From NCBI GenBank assembly GCA_017871115.1, contig JAFCIZ010000005.1:1240001-1304000 (forward strand): 64,000 nt of DNA, given 5' to 3'. The notes beneath the pieces are model-generated. The model saw only the letters and a program-made list of their open reading frames with translations. It was not told where the DNA came from and ran no database searches. Positions 1 to 12,257 of the stretch are shown here, one piece after another (positions within the stretch are counted from its first letter, which is position 1; each line of letters opens with the position of its first letter). This DNA comes from Cunninghamella blakesleeana (taxonomy: Eukaryota; Mucoromycota; Mucoromycetes; Mucorales; Cunninghamellaceae). The position numbers and the translations under genes were made by a program.

Positions 1-938
1 TTTATGGGGAAATACATATTATTAAAAGCGTTGGTTGACGATCGGAGTAAAAATATAATATAAAAAAAAAGAAAGTTAAAATTTTTAGGTAGTATGTTGT
101 ATCACTTTTTTTATTAAATGTGTGAAATGAATACACACATGTTTCTTTCCCACATTCCACATTTTATATAATATATCTCTGTGTGTCTCATTAATTACTA
201 TACTGATGATTTTTTTAATAAATATATATATATGAAAAGATGATCATTCTAGATTTATTGTCTTTTTTTTTTTTTATTATATAACATAATCTTATATATA
301 TTACATGACATTATTATATTTTTTTATGATTATATTTATTTTTCTCACAATCCATAAAAAAAGCGATTACCTTTCTTTCTTTGGATAATGAATTACACAG
401 ACACAACCATTCATTAAGGAGAATATATATATATATAAATAAAATGGCCCCTGCACACAATAACAGCAACTCTTTTTGAACAAGTTTTTTTTTAAAAAAA
501 CCACATGGATTTTATATAACAGAGACATCCACCATTACTTTGTTTGGTAGGGTTAATATCATGTGATTCCACTACTTGCTATCTTTTTTTCAAAAAAAAA
601 TCATAAGTATAAATCCTATTTTTTTTTCATATACAAGAAATGATCATAGGTTCAACATTAGTTTGTTTTTATTTTAATCTTTTTTTTATGTAATACTTAA
701 TAAATGATCATCAGTTCATTAAATAATATTATTTAACTCATTTTTTTTTTTTAAAAAAAAATAAAATATAAATATGAAACAATAAAAAATAAACTTATTA
801 AAAAAAACCTATTTTTATTTTATTATTTGCACAAAAATATATATTTTTTTATTTATTTTTTCATGTACTTGCATACATACATGTTCATTTTTATTTATTT
901 ATTTATTTATTCATAAATATACTACGCACATACGTCAT
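1..938. other. Intergenic, no gene seen
   Basis: AT-rich spacer downstream of the aminopeptidase gene. It holds many poly-T and poly-A runs, a short ATTT repeat near 890-910 and TA-rich patches. No open frame with protein-like composition or splice structure was found on either strand. It probably contains the 3' UTR of the aminopeptidase and perhaps the flank of a gene outside the window. Confidence 0.6.
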
Positions 939-2411
939 TTATAAAGATTGTACCCAAGATGTCACACTATTGTTATCCCGTTGAACCCATTTGGCACGGA
1001 TGGTAACATCTTCTAATGCATTTTGAAGAGGACGCTCATATTCTTTGGTATCTTTATCTTTAAAGAATTCCTTGATGGTTTCTAATTTTTCAAAGTTGGC
1101 ATAACCGCGAATAATAGCCTTGACAATATTACCAAACATGGAAATGTTTTTACCGAATTTCTTGTGAAGGACTTCATAGTTTTCAACAAAGAAGTTCCAT
1201 AATTCATCGCGAGCTTTGTCGTTATTACCCAATCTAAAAGGAAAAAAAAATATATAGAATGTATATATATATATACATATATACATATATACATATATAC
1301 ATATATACATATATACATATATACATATATTATTCAATTAAAACCATTATCATTCCTATATATTATTATTTACATAATTTTATATCTATATGACTTTACG
1401 TGGAAAAGATGTAAACTACATCTTGAGGACGAACTTGTGTTTCATCAAGCACCATATCTAAACAACGTTTAATTAAAGAGGGATTCTTTGTATCACCCAA
1501 TACGGATAAGGCTATCAATTGTTGATCATTAGGAATAGATTCGTCTTTATAAATAGCTAAAATAGCTTCCCAAGCTTTAATAACTTGTTCGCTATCTTCT
1601 TCATTCTTTAAAGTAATAGAAAAGACAGAGCTACGTAAATTAGGATGAATGCTATCGTGATCGCCTCCTACGAATGACCAGAATCTTCTCTTTGCTTCTT
1701 CTATAGTTTCAGCATGTTTAGAGCCACCAGCATTAGAAATAGCTAATACTCTTAAAAGATTGGTTAAATCATTATCACCAGAACCAACAGTCCATCCTAA
1801 TTGAGTGGCTAAAGGTCCGAATAAGTTTCTTCGAACTTTATTTAATCCTTCTTTTACGTCTTCGGGTTGTTCGTACCATACACTGATGACGGATCCCAAA
1901 TGACCAGCAAGCTGTGACCATACACTATTATTAAAATAAAAAATATAAATAGAATAGAATAAAACAGAATAAAAATATAAATAAACATGTAAAATTGGTA
2001 AACAAATACTATTTATCTTCTTATCACTCTTATTATTTTTAATAAAAAAAAACTTACAAGTATTCAGTTTCATGTTCAAAAGAACTAGCCAATTCTAAAA
2101 AGGAAACAGTAGATTGCTCACCACTAACCATTAAACTAGCAACATCACTAATTAAACCAACACGATCAGAGGTTTTAGCTAATAATCCTTTATCTTGTTT
2201 TTTGATTTCGTTGGCCAAACGTTTAATAAGATCTTCACTATAATGAACTCGATAAAGTGCTGTTTGTCCTGCATTGAGTTTGAATGCTTGATCAGAAGGT
2301 ACTTTAAATGTTTGTTCTTTTTCTGTCAAAATATATGGCTTGATTTCATTATCAGATGTTAATAAATGGAGTGGGACCCACCAAGTAGTTCTAAATTAAT
2401 TAAGAAAAATA

Positions 2412-2448
<37 letters not shown>

Positions 2449-5323
2449 TTGATTCGTTTTCTTTTATATATTTATTATTAATTTTAATATTTAATAGACT
2501 TACTGCTCATCATCAGCTTTTAAATCCCCTGTTGAAAGATAACGTGATTGTGCAACATTAATGGAGTCGGGTCCTGTAGAAGATACAGTTAATACTGGAT
2601 ACTATATAAAAAAATATGGAAAAAACAATTAAGAATTTTTAACAATCAATGCATAATCATTATTATATGGTTGGGGATATATTTATATATATGGGGATTT
2701 TTTTTTTTTTTGAATACATTATCTATACATCATGATAATAATCATCATTTCTTATTAAACAATCCGCTTTTTATATCTATTTTTTCTTGATATATATTGA
2801 TTACTTACACCAACACGTTTTGTCCATAAAGTCATGAATTTAGAAACATCTACTTTAGCTTCTTCACTAAGAGCTGTCCATAAATCATTAGAAGAGGCAT
2901 TACCCCATTTATGTTGTTGAATATAACGACGAACACCAGCCAAGAAAGTATCTACACCGAGCCAAGAACTAAGCATACGAATTACACTAGCACCTTTATC
3001 ATAAGAAATAGCATCAAAGATTTGATGAATTTCAGCAGCATCGGCAACATCAACTTCAATAGGATGGGAGGATCTTAAAGAGTCTAATTTCAAAGCACGT
3101 GGCATATCTTCATTTACAAAGGAGGTCCAAATATCCCATTCGGGAAAGATGTGATCTGTGGCAAGCCATCCAACCCAAGTAGCAAATGCTTCATTCAAAT
3201 ATAATTCGTTCCACCATTGCATGGTTACCTAATAACATAATATATATATACAAGGAAATTAAATTCACTTTCCAAATATATCCTTTTTTTAAAATAATAA
3301 CTATAATAATAATCTATTATTGTTTATAAAGAGAGAGAAATTAAACTTACCAAATTACCAAACCATTGATGAGCTAATTCGTGACAGACAACATAGGCAA
3401 CATGTTTCTTAAATTGAACGGATGATGCTTTTTCGTTAAAGAGTAGCTGTATTTTTTAAAAAATAAAGCAAAATAAAGAATAAAGTTGTCAATAAATGAA
3501 TGAATTGTTTTTATTTTTATTATTTAATTTTATTTTTCAAAAACTTACATAAACAGTTCTATAAGTAACAAGACCTAAATAATAAAATCATTATATAGAT
3601 AAGATAAAATAAAGAAGCATAAAATATCAGTATACCTTTATAAGCCATTTTTTTTTCTGATATTTAAAATTTTCTTTGTCCTCTTTTTTGTTTTTTAATA
3701 ACTTACCCCAGTTTTCCATAGCACCTATTTATAGTTAAAATAAAGCAAATTCAATATATATATATATATATAATTGGGTTAAATTACATTGTTGTAAATA
3801 TCCTTTTTCTTTTTCTATTTCTTTTAAATCAAATATATTTATATATTTTTTACATACCAGATTCAAAATCAGGAATAGCCACCATGTCCATTTTAGGTAA
3901 AGGATAAGGTTCACCGAATTGTTCAGCAAAGAATTCTAAAGCTTGGATAGCAACATTAAGAGCAAGACGGCCTTGTTCTGAAGCACCAGGTAAGGTATAG
4001 ACACGAGTTTGAATAGGTCTTCCATTATGTTCTCCGGAGGTATAAGCTTCAATATATTCAAATGGACCCACGATATAAGCAACAAGGTAAGTGCTCATTA
4101 AAGGTGTTGTAGCAAATTTCACTTGTTTCCATCCTTCTTCCTTATAAGGTTCTTCAGAAATGATATTCATGTTGGATAAAGCGGTTAATTCGGTAGGAAC
4201 AACTAAGGTAATATCATAGGTTGCTTTTAAAGAAGGCTAAATAATAATAATAAAGAGAGAAAGAGAATTAAGAATTAGCCATCTATTTTGTTTTTACCAT
4301 AATCTCACTAACAAGATTATTATTATGGTAATTATCTAAAAATAACAATCATTACCTCATCCCAACAAGGGAAAGAACGTCTAGCATCAGTAGGTTCAAA
4401 TTGAGTAGTAGCAAGGTATCTATTAATTATTACAATTATGATTATTTGTTTTAAAAAAAATAGAGTTAGTATTAATATGAGTTTATATAAGTATACAGCT
4501 CTAAATACGATTACGCCATCGTTTATTTCATATTATTTTCCCAGCATTCTATTTATGTATTTATTTATTTATTTTACAACTTACTTTGTATTGCCTTCAC
4601 TATCCTTATAAGAAGATCTATAGAAACCGACCATTTGATCATTCAAAATACCTTCAAACTTAATGTCCAATACAGCTTTCTTTTGTGCTTTGATAGAGTC
4701 AGAGAAAGTTAAGCTAGCTTCAGTCTTCTTTTCATCATAAGTAATATCAGTAGTAGTTTGGCTAAATATGCAAATGTATGGATAGGTGAATATTCAGATA
4801 GAAAAATAAATTAGTTATGAATAAAACAATAAATATTTTTTCTTTATTTATTTATCTCTATTTATTTACCTAGCAGTATCTTGGGTAAGAGTAGCAGAGT
4901 GAATCTTAATTTCGTGAGTGTTTAAGGTAATGACGCGTGTATCTTCCACAACATCCAAACTATAAACAAAAATAATAATAGTAAAGATGGATTAACAAAA
5001 GTTTGTTGAAAGATGGTATTTATATTGTAGATATACATTATATCGATAATTCTTTTCTTTCAGTTCTGTTTTTTTTTTATTATTCTTTTGTCCTTTTATT
5101 CCATTTTATTTTAAAATGAGACTTACTTGATTTTAACTTGACCTTGGAAAATAAAAGTATTAAGATTAGGTTGTAACCATAAATCGTAGTGAGTAGGCTT
5201 TACTACGGTAGGTAAAACTTGACGCTCAGGTTGCTTTTCAGTATGGTTAGAACACATGAAGTAGGTATAATAAATGTAAGAAAAAATTATTGGAAAGAAA
5301 AACCAAAAAAAAGGTTGTCGCAT
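939..5323 (-). CDS. ape2: M1 family zinc aminopeptidase (Ape2/Aap1, puromycin-sensitive type)
   Basis: A gluzincin aminopeptidase that removes N-terminal residues from peptides. About 13 exons can be read on the minus strand: 5323-5127, about 4959-4871, 4760-4585, 4420-4357, 4237-3858, 3724-3707, 3574-3549, about 3448-3351, 3228-2806, about 2600-2505, 2391-2061, about 1921-1403 and 1233-939. The substrate-binding GAMEN motif is split across the 4237-3858 exon and an 18-nt microexon. The zinc site HELAHQWFG lies in the next-but-one exon, and the second zinc ligand Glu is in NEAFATW. The C-terminal helical ERAP1_C-like domain follows ([20 protein letters not shown] and later). The chosen start gives a hydrophobic stretch ([18 protein letters not shown]) before the conserved [18 protein letters not shown], so a signal-anchor is possible. 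The Met in [12 protein letters not shown] just after it would give a cytosolic form. Confidence 0.93.
1274..1330. repeat. 8-bp microsatellite (ACATATAT)n
   Basis: About seven head-to-tail copies of acatatat, lying inside the last intron of the aminopeptidase gene. It translates as spurious Tyr/Ile/Met-rich reading frames that are not real protein. Confidence 0.85.
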
Positions 5324-6227
5324 TTTTTTTTTCTTACTTTTATAAGAGATAAAAAAAAATTAAAATTTGGACGAATAAAAAAAAATTCTAATTCAAAAAA
5401 ATGATCTGGGGTTTAAATTGCTTTATATTATAAGCTTAACCTCTTAGAAGGGTAATCTGATCCAAAAGAGGTAATAAATATATCAAATTGGAAAAAAATG
5501 ATTTTTTTTTATATGAATGTATTTAAATATATATATATACTCAGTTGATTATTATAATCCAGCGCTAATAAAAAATAATAATACTATTTTTAATATTAGA
5601 TAGAATCAATTTATATATTAATCTTATTATAATATAAATAAAAGTTTAAGAAGAATACAGTGACCTTTCTATCCGTTCATCGGTCATATCCGTTCACCGG
5701 CCATTCTTTTTTTTTGCCTTTTTTGGTGATCATGTACTTAATATTTTTTATTATTTTTTATTTTTTTACGTATAGATGTTTATGTATTAAAAACTACATG
5801 TATCATCTTTTATTATAATTTTTCTATTTTATCATAATAACAATAATGTTTATTTTTTGAAAATAATAATAAAAAGAGTAATTCCTGATTATCTTTTTCA
5901 TATATTCGATAAATTCATTTAGTACAACAATTTTTATGTTATCATTTCATATTTCTATATAATAGGTTTTATTTTAAATATTGACTTATTAATTTAAGCA
6001 GTAATTTATATTTATTTTAGTCCATCTTGTTTTAATTGTTACTATTGTTCTGTTTATATATAAATGAATGATCGTATATATTATGCAAAACTATTTTAAA
6101 CTCCGTATGGTTTATCCTATTTTTTTATATAAATGTTCACCTTTTTTATTCTTTTTTCTCCTCATTTTCTTTTCTTTTTTCTTTTCTTTTTTCTTTTACC
6201 CTTATCTATACATAAAAACTATAAAAA
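5324..6227. other. Shared divergent promoter region, no gene seen
   Basis: A 0.9-kb spacer between the divergent aminopeptidase gene and the gene at 6228. Apart from the CCG-N5-CGG tandem it is AT-rich. A pyrimidine-rich run at about 6150-6195 precedes the start at 6228, a common fungal promoter feature. Confidence 0.5.
5671..5704. promoter_or_regulatory. Tandem 17-bp repeat with two CCG-N5-CGG palindromes
   Basis: Two adjacent 17-bp units, ATCCGTTCATCGGTCAT and ATCCGTTCACCGGCCAT, match at 15 of 17 positions. Each holds CCG-N5-CGG (5673-5683 and 5690-5700). Everted CGG half-sites of this kind are a known target geometry for fungal Zn2Cys6 factors. The element lies about 350 bp upstream of the aminopeptidase start and about 525 bp upstream of the gene at 6228, so it could serve either. 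Binding by any factor is inference. Confidence 0.4.
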
Positions 6228-7322
6228 ATGACAAATCGATCTAGTAGTTATATGCGTAGACGAATTTTAAGAAGGAATACACGATCTAATAATTCCAATC
6301 AATCGCGTAATAATGTTAATGTAGATCATAATGAAAAAATCATTTTTGATACAACCACCACAATTCCAAGACCTATAACCAAAAATACCAATACAGTCGT
6401 CTTTGATTTTCATAATATGAATATTATTTTGCCTGTGATATTAATTCTTTTAGAAGATCAATTTGGTGCAAATGAAATTATTACTGTAAATGGTTTACAA
6501 GCATCTAATTATTGCCAGCCTAATTGTGGAGTGATTGAAGTTTTATTTGCATCCGAATCAAGTACTCAACTGGCTATTCGTAAAGGTTTAAAAATAGAAA
6601 ATAACTATATTCGTGCTGCTCCTGTGGTTAAAACCATTCACTATCAAGAGATTTTTAATTTTTTAGAACCACAAAATGACAATGAAGGGGGAGAAAAAAA
6701 CAATAAAGATGATGGTAATCTGATTACTTGGTCAAAAAAGGTCTCTGAAACAGATACCAAATGTACTGTCTTTACACTTTTTAATATGCCTATGAAAGAT
6801 ATTACAAATACAATTCAAGATATTAAACGTTCTATTATCTATATGGAAAATTGGGTTAAATTAACAAAAGAACATCCTTCCATGATTAGTTTTGAAACAA
6901 CAAGCCAACATGGCTATCTTGGCCCACTTTCTATGTCACCTTCCCTCAGTGGCCATGATGATGAAAATGATAATTTTTCTCCTTTAATTGCTGTTTTTCC
7001 CGTTCAATATCCTGGCACTCATCTTAAAAAAAATGCTTATTATGTAGTTATCCATGGTCATCGATTAAGTTATTCAATATTTAAAAGTTCTTCCTCACCA
7101 TTACCATCTTGTCATGATAATCATCCTCTTCCTGGTAGAAGTACTGCTCGTTTGATTTGTTTTGAAAATCAGAGCTTTACATATGATCGCGTCTCCTTTG
7201 ATCGTGCCTTTTGTTTTCGATGTAAAGAAAGTGATTCTCATTTTACTGAGACGTGTCCTATGAATGATTTGGTGGATAATTTCCGTACTTTATGTATTCA
7301 TCAACTTGCCTCTTCTTCTTAG
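6228..7322 (+). CDS. Intronless Gag-like protein with CCHC zinc knuckle (hypothetical)
   Basis: A 364-residue uninterrupted frame, with no intron in a region where almost every other gene is split. The N-terminus (1-45) is basic and Ser/Asn/Arg-rich. Residues about 55-140 form a compact alpha/beta-looking segment beginning NTVVFDFHNMNIILPVI, and 160-290 a second domain. Near residues 335-349 is a zinc knuckle-like CFRCKESDSHFTETC, of form C-x2-C-x5-H-x4-C. It is not the canonical retroviral spacing (C-x2-C-x4-H-x4-C) because of one extra residue. The overall plan of two small domains and a C-terminal knuckle resembles Gag/ORF1-like proteins of fungal retroelements. No reverse transcriptase, integrase or LTR was seen around it. 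It could be a domesticated Gag gene or a solo retroelement remnant still open. Function unknown. Confidence 0.6.
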   Translation: MTNRSSSYMRRRILRRNTRSNNSNQSRNNVNVDHNEKIIFDTTTTIPRPITKNTNTVVFDFHNMNIILPVILILLEDQFGANEIITVNGLQASNYCQPNCGVIEVLFASESSTQLAIRKGLKIENNYIRAAPVVKTIHYQEIFNFLEPQNDNEGGEKNNKDDGNLITWSKKVSETDTKCTVFTLFNMPMKDITNTIQDIKRSIIYMENWVKLTKEHPSMISFETTSQHGYLGPLSMSPSLSGHDDENDNFSPLIAVFPVQYPGTHLKKNAYYVVIHGHRLSYSIFKSSSSPLPSCHDNHPLPGRSTARLICFENQSFTYDRVSFDRAFCFRCKESDSHFTETCPMNDLVDNFRTLCIHQLASSS

Positions 7323-8869
7323 GTGTATATATTTCATTTTATTTTTATCCTTTTTTTCCTTTTATAAAAATTAATATCACTCCATAATTGTACACAGCTT
7401 ATCCATTTTTTTTTTTAAAAAAACTCCATAATTGTATATTGCTTATCCCTCTTTCTTTTTTTTATTATTTTTTTTTATCAATGTGTGTATATATATCTCG
7501 TCTTTTATCATTTTCATTTTGCTATGTCTTCTATAATAAAAGATATAAAAATAAAAATAAAGTGGCTAATAAAACCATCAAATCATAAATAGGGCTGATC
7601 ATCTTTTATTCCACTTTTGGTGATATTTATTATAAAAAGTATGAGTTGACGTTTTTTTTTCTAAACTATATAATACATTATTATTACTCCTAGACACACT
7701 TTTTTTTATATTATTATTATTATTATTAAAGTTCATTTATATGATCCATAGAGGTTATTACCATATATATTTTCGCGTTTCCTTTTTCTTTCTTTTTTTC
7801 TGAACGAAGGCTGGAGAAGACTCTATCAAAAGATTGTCACAACAGAAGAAAAATTTTTTTTATGCTGAACTTTAAAAGATGTCTTTATAAATTGATTTTT
7901 TTTAAAAAATTAAATTTCCTGTCTTTTTATAATATATGTTTCATCTTTTGTCCATCCATCTTATCCATCCATCCATCCATCCATTTAATTATTGAATCAT
8001 GTAAGTTGATATTATATATAATCAAAATAAAACTATACTCTATCTATAAAGAAAATAAAAAGAAAAGATGAAAAAAGATATAGTTAGTATGAAAATGATG
8101 ATCGAGTATGAAAAAATGGGAATCTCTCTGAATAAGAATGAAAGATAAACTTCATAATAAAAAAATTATCCTGATCATTACTAGCTATTCTCTTTTTTTT
8201 TTTTTTTTGATTTATATTTATCATTCCTATATCATTTTTTACTTACCTATAAACTTTTTGCTTTATTATTTTAGTACTCTTTCTTTTTTCTAGAAAAAAG
8301 ATAGTTTGGTGTTTCTTTTTTTAAATAAATGGTAATACTTTAACTATACGCTTGGTTTGGTTTATAAGGTAATTTAATCAAACTATATATTAGAAATAAT
8401 GAAAAAATTAATAAGATATAGCAAGGATGATCATTGTTTCATGCACCACGCAGAACTTTATTGATGATAAAAGAAACTTCAGTCTTCAAACTGAGCCTCT
8501 ATCTTATTATGCTTTTATTTTTTTGTCTATTTAATTGTTTTCTATAATCAATTACTTACATTTATATTTTTTTTTTGAATATATAGGTTAATGGACCGTA
8601 GTATATATTTTGTATATAGTTTTATTTATTATATTTTTATTAAATAAAAAAATTTGAAATAAATGCATTTTTGTAAATAGTTATCATAATCTAATGTGTA
8701 TAATTGATATATGATTATATATGAGTAAAATTTTCAAAATATAAGTGAGAAAATAAATGGTGGAAAAAATTACTTGGTGTATTCTGGGCTTGAAAACTAA
8801 AATTTAAAATAAATGGAAGGTTTTTTTTCTTTCTCTTTCTTTTTATTTTTTTTTTGAAAAATATAAAAA
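7323..8869. other. Intergenic, no gene seen
   Basis: A 1.5-kb AT-rich spacer between two plus-strand genes. It contains a CCAT microsatellite at about 7950-7985 (tccatccatccatccatcc) and long T runs. Short frames at 7388 and 7862 are Phe/Ile/Lys-rich and look like noise. The last 50 bp before 8870 are a pyrimidine-rich tract next to the start of the next gene. Confidence 0.5.
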
Positions 8870-11800
8870 ATGGATCGAGATTTTTTTGATAAAGAACTTA
8901 AAAAAATACTAAGCTCTAAACTACCAGTATCAGCATCAAGAATTGATTCTTTGAAAAAGTTAGCTATTGATCATCCTAAAGTATGTTTTATAATGATATA
9001 ATAATTAATAAATAATTAAACACAACGGTACTATTTTTTTTTTTCACTCACACACACTTTTTTATTATTAATTTTTAACTCAAACATTTTAGGATTACAA
9101 TTATATTTCTCAAAGTATTATTCGTTTTATTGAAACTTCTCCACCTGATTATCGTTTAGCTGGTATATATGTGATTGATGCCATATCAAGATCCATTCAA
9201 AAGATATTTAAAACTAATGGCCAAACTAACGACAACAATGAATTAAATGGTTATTTTAATCGCTTCTCTTCTTTACTTCGGGAACCTACTCTGGCAGGTT
9301 GTCTTCGTGATTGTAATATAAAAGATAAAGTAAGTTAAAGAACTATATTGATATATTAAAAAAAAATAGCAAGAAATACTACAAAAAGAGATGAATGATA
9401 GGATATACATATGTATATATACACATACATACATATATATATATATAATATGTATTATGGGAAGGAATAAAAAAAAAGGATACGTGTCAATATCATCTTT
9501 TATAAAATAGAATCGGTGAATTTCATTATGCCTTAGTTTTGAATATATATACGTATATATTAGTTTTTTTTAAGAAAAAAAACTTTGGTAAAAAAGATAA
9601 TAAATGATTCAACTTCTATTCATTTTATATAAGAGATTGATATTGACACAACTATCGACATGTATTCGGGGTTTGTATTTTTTAAAAAAAGGCTATGTAA
9701 GATTATTATTATTATTACATTTACTTTTATCCTTATAATATTATACTATCATATTTTATTTTTATTTTTATTTTATTTTTACTTTATTTTTATTTTATTT
9801 TAAAGGGGTGAAAAAAAAGGGAAAAGAAAAAAAAAAGCATAGAATATTTTATTAGTATAGTATACACATACTCTGTTATATATATTATATTCCTTTTTTT
9901 ATAATCACAATAATAATAATAATATGAATAATAATAATAATAATTAAACTAAAAATTTACACAAAACGGTCTCACTGTATCAATTCTCTAATGACGTGTT
10001 ATATATAAATATCTTTTAGGATAAAGCAAAAAGAACATTAATGATATGGGAAAAAAGTGGTACATACTCAAAGGATGTGGTAGAAGATATAAGAAAATCT
10101 TTATTTGGAAATGATGATCATAATAACGAACAAGGTACTATTTTATTAATTAAAGTGAAAATAAAGAACATATATTTTGCACAAATTAAAAAAAAAGATG
10201 TATATTTTACGATGTGTAAAAAAAATAAGCGGGCTACGAAATTTTTTAATGCTTAAATCAAAAATGTGAAAATTTTTTATTTTCTTTATTATTTTTCACT
10301 TCTTTAGGCTCTAGTGCTATATCTTCTCCTCCCGCAAGCACCTCTTTATCACCTCCACCACCAGCCATCGACACTGCCTCTATTTTAGCTTCTTTAAGTT
10401 CATTAAATAATGGCAGTAACTTGACATCTTTAAACTTGGGAAATCTTATACCACCAACTAATTCAACGACACCGACTACAATTATAGATGGTTCTAATGC
10501 TACTACTACTACTACTACTACTACAGCTACTACCGCGGTTACTGTAGGTAATAATAACAGTAGTAGTAATTCAAGCAATATAGCTCCGGTACCTATAGAA
10601 AAAAGTTTGCCTGATTCAGTACTTAACATCTTAAATGGTTTTGTGTCAAGTAAAACTGAAGATACTTCCAACACTCCAGTTTCGTCTCCACCATCATCAC
10701 AGCAAAGTTCCTTACCATCATCTATTCCAGACTTAAAAGCAATACAGCAAAGTTTACAACAACAAAATAATTTGTTACCATCATCATCATTACCTTTACA
10801 ACAACAAAATAACAATTATAATAACCATGGTAGTAATATTAGTCGTACTCCTCTTCCTTCATCTTCAATAAGACCACCATTTATTCCTCTAGCTCTACCA
10901 CCTAATCCATCTTCATCCGTGCAGCACTCTTCTCCACTTCCTTTACCTCCACCTTATTTATTACCTAATGCTCAATACCCTATGAAAGATATGAATTTAC
11001 CTAATGGTACTATTCGAGGTAAAACTAAATATATAAATATATACTGTTAATAATAATAATTAAATAATAAACGAAAATAGAGAAAAGAAACTATTTTTTA
11101 ATTGTTCTTTTTATTTATATTTTATATTTTATACTTTTTATTGCTTCTTATATAATTACAATTAGTGTTGACAAGAACTTTGTTTGTTGGACCTTTACCA
11201 TTGAATTATGAGAGAGAAGATGTTGAAAAGCTATTTGCTAATTATGGAAAATTAATTTATGTTAATGTAAGTTTATAAATATTATACATAAATATAAATC
11301 CTATTTTTTTTTTAATAAATAAATAAATAGTTAAAATAAAAAGATTTATTAAAAATATAACCATTTTTTCTTTCTATTTTTTATAAATAGATGCAAAGAA
11401 AAGTTGGATGTAGTGCTTTCGTTAAACTTTCATCACACCAAGAAACTAGATTATTAAAATATAAAACAGGTGTATTAAATGTTAAAGGGTTACAAACTAA
11501 GGTACGTATATATATATATTTAATAATAGTTTTTCTTTTTTTTTAAATTATAATTATGTAAAAACATAAAGCAATTAAACTATAATTAATATATGAAACG
11601 TATACATATATGCTTTTTTAGGTGAATTGGGCTTTTGGATTTGGGCCTAGAAATAACTTTAACTTCGAAGCCGGAGAATCTATTATTCCATTATCTGAAT
11701 TAACCAATGATGAACAAACCATATTATCAAGATCATCTATTGGCGGGTTTCATGGTGCACCTATTACAGATAAAATGACGATCGAAGAACCTGCTAATAA

Positions 11801-12257
11801 TATGAAAGCATTGGAAAGACGTAAAGACGATTCAAGACTAATAAATGGATATCCTAATCATCATTCTAACCAATCTTCTCAGTCTTCTTCCTCTCATCTT
11901 CGCCAACCGCATAATTATAATAACCATAACCATAACCATAATCATAGTCATAATCATAAAAGCTATTCTAGTAATAATAGTCATAGCCATAATCTTCATT
12001 ATAATAATAAACGATCATTACCCTACAGTAATAAAAATAATGATGATGATATTCATAATGATCGTCATCTTCAACGTCATAATCATAAACCCTCTCCTCC
12101 TCAGCCTTATCAACATCAACAACATCATCATCAACAACAACAACAACAGCATAATCAAAAACAGCAACAATATCATCAAGATGATACGAAAAGGAAAAGA
12201 AGTAGATTTGACGACAATTGGAATTCTACTCAACATCGTGACCAACATGAAAACTAA
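8870..12257 (+). CDS. seb1: Seb1/Nrd1-like RNA polymerase II CTD- and RNA-binding termination factor
   Basis: Seven exons join in frame: 8870-8980, 9093-9329, 10020-10134, 10308-11018, 11166-11266, 11391-11501 and 11622-12257, giving 673 residues. The N-terminal 150 residues form a CTD-interacting domain (start MDRDFFDKELKKILSSKL; QSIIRFIETSPPDYRLAGIY). A Ser/Pro/Gln/Thr-rich linker follows, with a poly-Thr run. Then comes an RRM (RTLFVGPLPLNYEREDVEKL, GCSAFVKLSSHQE) that runs into VNWAFGFGPRNNFNFEAGES, the downstream motif typical of Nrd1/Seb1 proteins. The tail is rich in His, Asn and Gln with KRKRSRF near the end. Family members bind phosphorylated Pol II CTD and nascent RNA in transcription termination and RNA quality control. 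The intron 9330-10019 is 690 bp, much longer than its neighbours. Confidence 0.88.
9330..10019 (+). other. Unusually long intron of the Seb1/Nrd1-like gene
   Basis: Bounded by AAA|gtaagt and cttttag|GAT in phase 0, so exons 2 and 3 join without a frame change. It is filled with TA/CATA microsatellite, TTTTA repeats and ATT runs. No open frame or RNA-like structure was recognised in it. Confidence 0.6.

Noticed and set aside
939..1337. Met-Tyr-Ile-Cys repeat peptide at the start of the last aminopeptidase frame
   Set aside because: It is translated intron microsatellite; the true exon begins after the acceptor at 1233.
5219..5404. 61-codon plus-strand frame over the aminopeptidase first exon
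   Set aside because: Antisense to a conserved coding exon, Lys/Asn-rich, no support.
10258..10815. 185-codon minus-strand frame opposite the Seb1/Nrd1 linker
   Set aside because: It is the antisense of a Ser/Pro/Thr-rich coding exon and consists of Val/Leu/Gly runs; no independent start context or splice sites.
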